Shown piece after piece: positions 59,658-64,000 of a stretch of DNA of 64,000 bases. Location: contig MU400688.1 of assembly GCA_022578965.1 (NCBI GenBank), positions 1 to 64,000 of the forward strand. The letters run 5' to 3'. Each line of letters opens with the position of its first letter. The first letter of the stretch is position 1. The position numbers and the translations under genes were made by a program. The notes below the pieces were generated by a model. It ran no database searches, was not told the origin of the DNA, and saw nothing but the letters and a program-made list of their open reading frames with translations. This DNA comes from Xylaria sp. FL1777 (Eukaryota > Ascomycota > Sordariomycetes > Xylariales > Xylariaceae).

Positions 59658-61051
59658 ATGATGCCTCTCCTTGACGACGCTCATCCGCTTCGATCCTTGA
59701 GCTGCATATTTATCGCCTGGAAAGCATTCCTGTTTACCATTGCCCTCGGTAGTGGTGTGAGCCCGGCATACGACACGTCTAGTACTCTGCTATCCCGTGA
59801 CCAAGACACATACCACGAATCGGCATTTGATCTAGCCACGAGGCTGACGAGATGGGATGCCATCTACTTTGTCCAGGCCTCTCGACGCGGCTACTTGTTT
59901 GAGCAGGAATGGGCTTTCGCAAGCGGGCTGCCCACTGTCATCTCTTTCTTGTCGAAAGGTACGCCTCAATTCACTATGTATCTAAAGGCTGTACTAACTG
60001 ACTGTATACTCAGTTCTCTCATATTTTGGTGTCCAACAACATGGGACACTTGAATCTAGTATAGGCATATTTGTGGCTAGTGGCTCACATCTCTTGTCGG
60101 CTTTAGTGCTATACAAGCTCGGTCTAGCTGTCTGGAAGAACCCGCGGGTCTCCTTCGTTGCAGCCGTGCTTCACATATTATCGCCCGCGGGTCTGTTTCT
60201 CTCAGCACCGTACTCTGAAAGTTCCTATACCCTCCTATCCTTTGTGGGCTATCTTTTCTTTGCGAAAGCAGTGCTTAGCGATAGGCGCACTGTTGCCCAT
60301 GATGTGAGCTTAGTGGCGTCGGGCTTATGGTTCGGCTTTGCCGTCAATTTTCGGAGCAACGGAATACTAAACGGCATCCTCTTCGCCATAGAACTACTCC
60401 GTGAACTATCACTCCCGCCTACTGCCAATAGTATACGAAGAAGATTAGCTTTAATTACGGGAGGTTCCGCTCTTGCAATTGGCTTTGTGATTCCCCAGAT
60501 TGTTGCATATCGGACCTACTGTTACGACGTCGTCGACTCTGAGCTTAGACCGTGGTGCACCAAGCGACTTCCGAGCATTTACAGTTTCGTCCAAGAGCAT
60601 TACTGGTACGTACTCATGGCGTAAGTCTATGACATTACTAACTCCTCCCAGGAATGTCGGTTTTCTACGGTATTGGACTCCGGGGAACATTCCCCTCTTC
60701 CTCTTAGCCGGCCCTATGTTGTATTTCTTAGCCAAGTCAGGGACCACCTTCCTCTCCAATCCCTATCTTCTGAACGATGAGGCGAAAAGCACCTTAATTT
60801 CAAAAAACTTAGCAGCATTCCTCCGTTCCATGGCCTTGGCTCAGCTCATTTTAACTGTACTTGCTATCACAACCTATCATATTCAAATCATTACGCGAAT
60901 ATCATCTGGATATCCTCTCTGGTATTGGTGGCTAGCAAACCTATTGTCTGACAGCAAGACAGCAGGCACTGGCAAGAATGTTGTAATGTTTATGATCATG
61001 TATGCAAGCATTCAGGGTGTTCTTTTTGCATCCTTTCTCCCTCCAGCATAA
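59658..61051 (+). CDS. GPI18: GPI mannosyltransferase 2 (Gpi18/PIG-V)
   Basis: Three exons, 59658-59958, 60014-60605 and 60652-61051, give 430 residues, the usual length for the family. Introns of 55 and 46 bases have GTACGC/GTACGT donors and CAG acceptors; both junctions preserve family-typical sequence (SYFGVQQ..., and W-NVGFLRYW). Landmarks are the luminal LTRWDAIYFVQASRRGYLFEQEWAFA near residues 55-80, SPAGLFLSAPYSESSY, FGFAVNFRSNG, AYRTYCYD, and RYWTPGNIPLFLLAGP. Several hydrophobic helices run through the protein, consistent with a multipass ER enzyme. Gpi18/PIG-V transfers the second mannose (alpha-1,6) to the GPI-anchor precursor from dolichol-phosphate mannose, so it is needed for GPI-anchored wall and surface proteins. 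Two ATGs are adjacent at the start (59658 and 59661); either could be used. Confidence 0.93.
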
Positions 61052-64000
61052 AGGTAGACACATAGTGAAATTAACAACGCGGGAGAATACAGTATGTGAA
61101 ATTAAACTGTAACATTGCGCGCTTCTAGAACAAGCATATCGTAATAACAGCTTTGCTCTATCTGGACATGCTAAGAAGGTTGGATTTTGCCGCACATGCG
61201 GCAAGAATAGCCGAACATGTGACCAAAATAGCTATGAAGCAACGCTATCTTTCGTAGCTATGTTGAAAAGGTTAGTGAATAGCTCCTAGCGCGAGCTAGA
61301 TTCAGTAGAGGAACTGACACGATTTACGATAACTAGTTGTCACTTCTGAAATATGAGAGATATAGCGCCTATAATGAAAAGCTACTAGAGGGATTCGTAG
61401 ATGCCTCTATTGCATATGTTTATATAGAACATAAATGTATAACATGGTCGCCTCCAAGCGACTTGTAGTTATAACAAATGGCTACATCATCGTGAGATGT
61501 CTCTGCTCAATAATTACTAGTAGTCTTGGCCTCTTCGGCCATCGGGAGAGCTCAATTGGTATACATTATCCGTACTGCCGAGCAATACTAGCTTTTTATG
61601 ACATTTGTGCTAGCATATTGACTAAATTTCAATAGAAGCCCCATCACCACCGAGAACCAGTTATAGGTCTGGGCTAGGGTACAGCCGTAGAAATTGTAAA
61701 AGTCCCTAGGAGTAAGCAGGCTATAGAGACAGAATCTATCGTAAAGCCGACTACGACGTGGCAAACGTCTCGACTATTTTGTTTAGGTTCTACTTCCATC
61801 TCCAGATACCACCGTGCTTGTCTATTCAGCAACCTTTATCTTACCCTAAAAGTGATGAAGCTGTTTATTCTGCTGCCTCTAGTATCAAGTCTCGTTCTCT
61901 CATAATTATGCTCCACTGACCACGTCTTCTTCAAGCGGGGTGACCACAAGTCCATTGTAGGCTACAAGGCTGATGTAACTAAAGAAGAAGGTAATAAGCA
62001 CGAGGCTGCTACCCATGTCATTGTAATCCAGAAGCTCGGCTCCAGCGGAGTTGGCGAGACCTGGAGCTTGGGCTTTTTCCATGGGTGCCACGTTCACAAG
62101 GATCCCCCTGATATTGTTCATATCTTTAGTTTAAAATTGGTATAAAAATAGTATGCCAACAATCATTGATGGGCTTCGATAGTCGACTACTGTCAGTCGC
62201 CTAAGTCGAGACTAATGGAGTTGGCTGTCCTGGGCATATCTTCAGGAGGCGTCTCCCATGCCGCTAATGACGCCGACCGCGGCCACTATTGATGGTGTGG
62301 TCGTCTCCGTTGCTGCTAGCAATTCGACTAACGACGTGTCACAGTAATTTGCTGCGTCAACCCAGAGTGCCGTCATCCCGACGACTATCGACTTGGAGGA
62401 CAGAAGGTCGAGTTTTCCGACTGGGGTTCTGGTCTTGATGTCTTTGCTACACATTCGGGTCACTAGTGTCTAAGCCGGAGGTGACGATGTCACCAAAGCT
62501 ATTAGCGGTAGAAGTATGTGTAAGGCTTCCTACGACTCGATTGGTGAGAATGAGTTCCCATTGGTAGATATAGTGATAGCCTGCTTAATGTCTGTGGAGT
62601 TGTCGTAAAGCGCAGGATTATCGTGATAGCCACCAGCCTGGTAAAACAAACAAGGAAACCTCAGCTGGGTTGCATATAATAGTAGTAGTGATTACCAGGA
62701 TGTCCGTTTATTTGATTTCGGAAGCCTAGATAAGAGTTGTTTGAAGAGACCGGGCGTCTTATATTAAGACATGATTCGAAAGTGGATGAGGGATGCAGGC
62801 AATGATAATAAAAACCTCACGACCCATATCCACAGTCTCACGGTCATTCGCTGTACTCCTAGGCCTAGGGAGAACGGATTTGCACTTGTTTGAATCTAAA
62901 ATACACGAGCAGTCGAGTTATAAGACGAGTTGCAGATGGGCGGGAGTAAGATGAGCTGTGTTAGTTTTCATCACACACCGACTCGAGTATTTTCATTAAA
63001 GAGCGTCGTGATAGCGACTGAATTGTACCATTGGAAAAACAAGCCCCAGGCTACCAAGAATGGCCAGTTATGGTTGGCTGTAGGGTACGATTGATGATGC
63101 TCGGCGAAAGAGCTCTTGACTGTTTTGATAGCTCGCCCCTGACTGTATACATGCTTGTAATTTGTTTTGGAAATGCAGCTTTGTGCTAGTTGATATGTGT
63201 GTTGCTTCGCTACTGGAGAGACTCGACCCCGAGGATGGTGACTGCGTCCGAACCCCTTCAGGTAAAATAGTATAGGGGATAACGAGGCTTTGCGAGATCT
63301 AAACATGCATTCTTTGTCCGGTGACATATGAAGCAAAACAATCAGCTTTCTCTTCGATGCGGGGTATGGTAAAGCTTCGTACGTTTCATCACAACAACAA
63401 ATTATCGCTGCCTGCCTACGAGATCCTGGCCGGCATTCTGCGGCCGCATGGGTGCATGCATGTTCTCTGCAAAACATACAATTTCTAGCTAATAGTGTAA
63501 TGTCGGCTTTCGCCAAACAAGACTGCAGGGGTGGCAACGGAAAGTAGTTGCTCATCCTTCTACCGATAGGTCGTAACCCATACCTGCGGGATGCAGGTAG
63601 GGTTTCTTGATTTTGCCTTCATCCACCATGGAACGGCTCGCAGTGTAACACTTGCCGGGCCAAGGATCAAAAAGCTACGTTAGGCTGGGCATTCTCCAAC
63701 TCCTCATAGGATTCACTAACTTATCTCGAATACTATCGTGCCGTACACTGGTCTAGGTGCTTACTTGTCAGCTTGAGTGGTGGTACAACATTTGCTAGAG
63801 CTTCTTGAGTTCAGACCTCCTAGGTAAGATATCACGCTGGTCTTACTACCGGCTAGAACCTTGTACTAGGACGGCAAGGATATCATATAACAGGGCCCTG
63901 GTTTAATCAAAGCATTGAGGACCAGGCACCATAGCCTTAAGTACGGGTAGCAACGCGGTCCGTCAAGAAACAAGATTCACCATGCGGAGCAGCACAAGAT
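61052..64000. other. 3 kb gene-poor tail of the window
   Basis: AT-rich stretches alternate with GC-richer scraps. Apart from the secreted-protein remnant at 61855-62145, short Ala/Thr/Val-rich frames occur at about 62,240-62,600 on the plus strand, broken by stops. A 194-codon minus-strand frame at 62,971-63,555 has no recognised features. No intact gene is supported. Confidence 0.5.
61855..62145 (+). pseudogene. remnant of a small secreted-protein gene, early in-frame stop
   Basis: ATG at 61855 begins a classic signal peptide (MKLFILLPLVSSLVLS), which is followed directly by an in-frame TAA at 61903. The same frame then stays open for another 79 codons to the TAA at 62143. This part reads as a compact, charged small protein with GDHKSIVGYKADVTKEEG and HVIVIQKLGSSGVGETW, and has GC-biased third positions. 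The mature part could alternatively be an exon spliced from another start. I do not recognise the family, and no function is claimed. A single C-to-T change of a CAA codon would explain the stop and would fit RIP-type mutation, but a sequencing error is also possible. Confidence 0.4.

Noticed and set aside
62971..63555. 194-codon minus-strand frame near the end of the window
   Set aside because: No recognised domain, odd Cys/His/Ser-rich composition and no credible splice or promoter context; it may be chance openness.

Overview
This 64 kb window looks like a contig from a filamentous ascomycete (Pezizomycotina, most likely a Sordariomycete). The genes are eukaryotic, and most are split by short introns of about 50-150 bases with GT..AG ends and CTNAC-type branch sites. 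The content is typical of such fungi: a velvet regulator, the proteasome activator Blm10, MGM101, a CX9C COX-assembly factor, a yop1/REEP-type ER-shaping protein, GPI mannosyltransferase 2 and biotin-protein ligase. No operons, CRISPR arrays, tRNA or rRNA genes, or viral genes were recognised.

Layout. Bases 1-100 are an almost pure C tract (contig end). Island A (0.5-14.4 kb) holds seven genes: a DUF4385 protein (-), an AAA+ ATPase (+), biotin-protein ligase (-), a COA4/Cmc3-type twin CX9C protein (+), MGM101 (+), an HVA22/TB2/DP1 membrane protein (-) and a GFA/CENP-V domain enzyme (-). Bases 14.4-26.4 kb form a gene desert with decayed coding-like scraps. Island B (26.4-28.1 kb) holds one gene, a four-exon velvet regulator of VosA layout (-). 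A second desert runs from 28.1 to 38.9 kb and contains a perfect 14-bp hairpin and an 18-bp palindrome. Island C (38.9-48.4 kb) holds a hotdog thioesterase (-), a failed-axon-connections/GST-like protein (+) and the 1,955-residue Blm10 (-). After a 3.6 kb gap, island D (51.9-56.8 kb) holds a five-exon MFS transporter (-) with a 15-base microexon and an unrecognised 632-residue fungal protein (-). Island E (59.7-61.1 kb) holds GPI mannosyltransferase 2 (+). The last 3 kb contains the remnant of a small secreted-protein gene with an in-frame stop just after its signal peptide.

The genes do not form one pathway. They are mostly housekeeping functions: mitochondrial DNA maintenance and COX assembly next to biotin-enzyme activation, ER shaping, the proteasome and GPI anchors, plus one developmental regulator. 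All exon joins below were inferred by eye from splice signals and reading-frame continuity. No homology search was run, so family names rest on recognised motifs. No convincing new biological system was found. The most useful leads are the splice-dependent gene models, the decayed coding-like pieces in the deserts, and the perfect palindromes.
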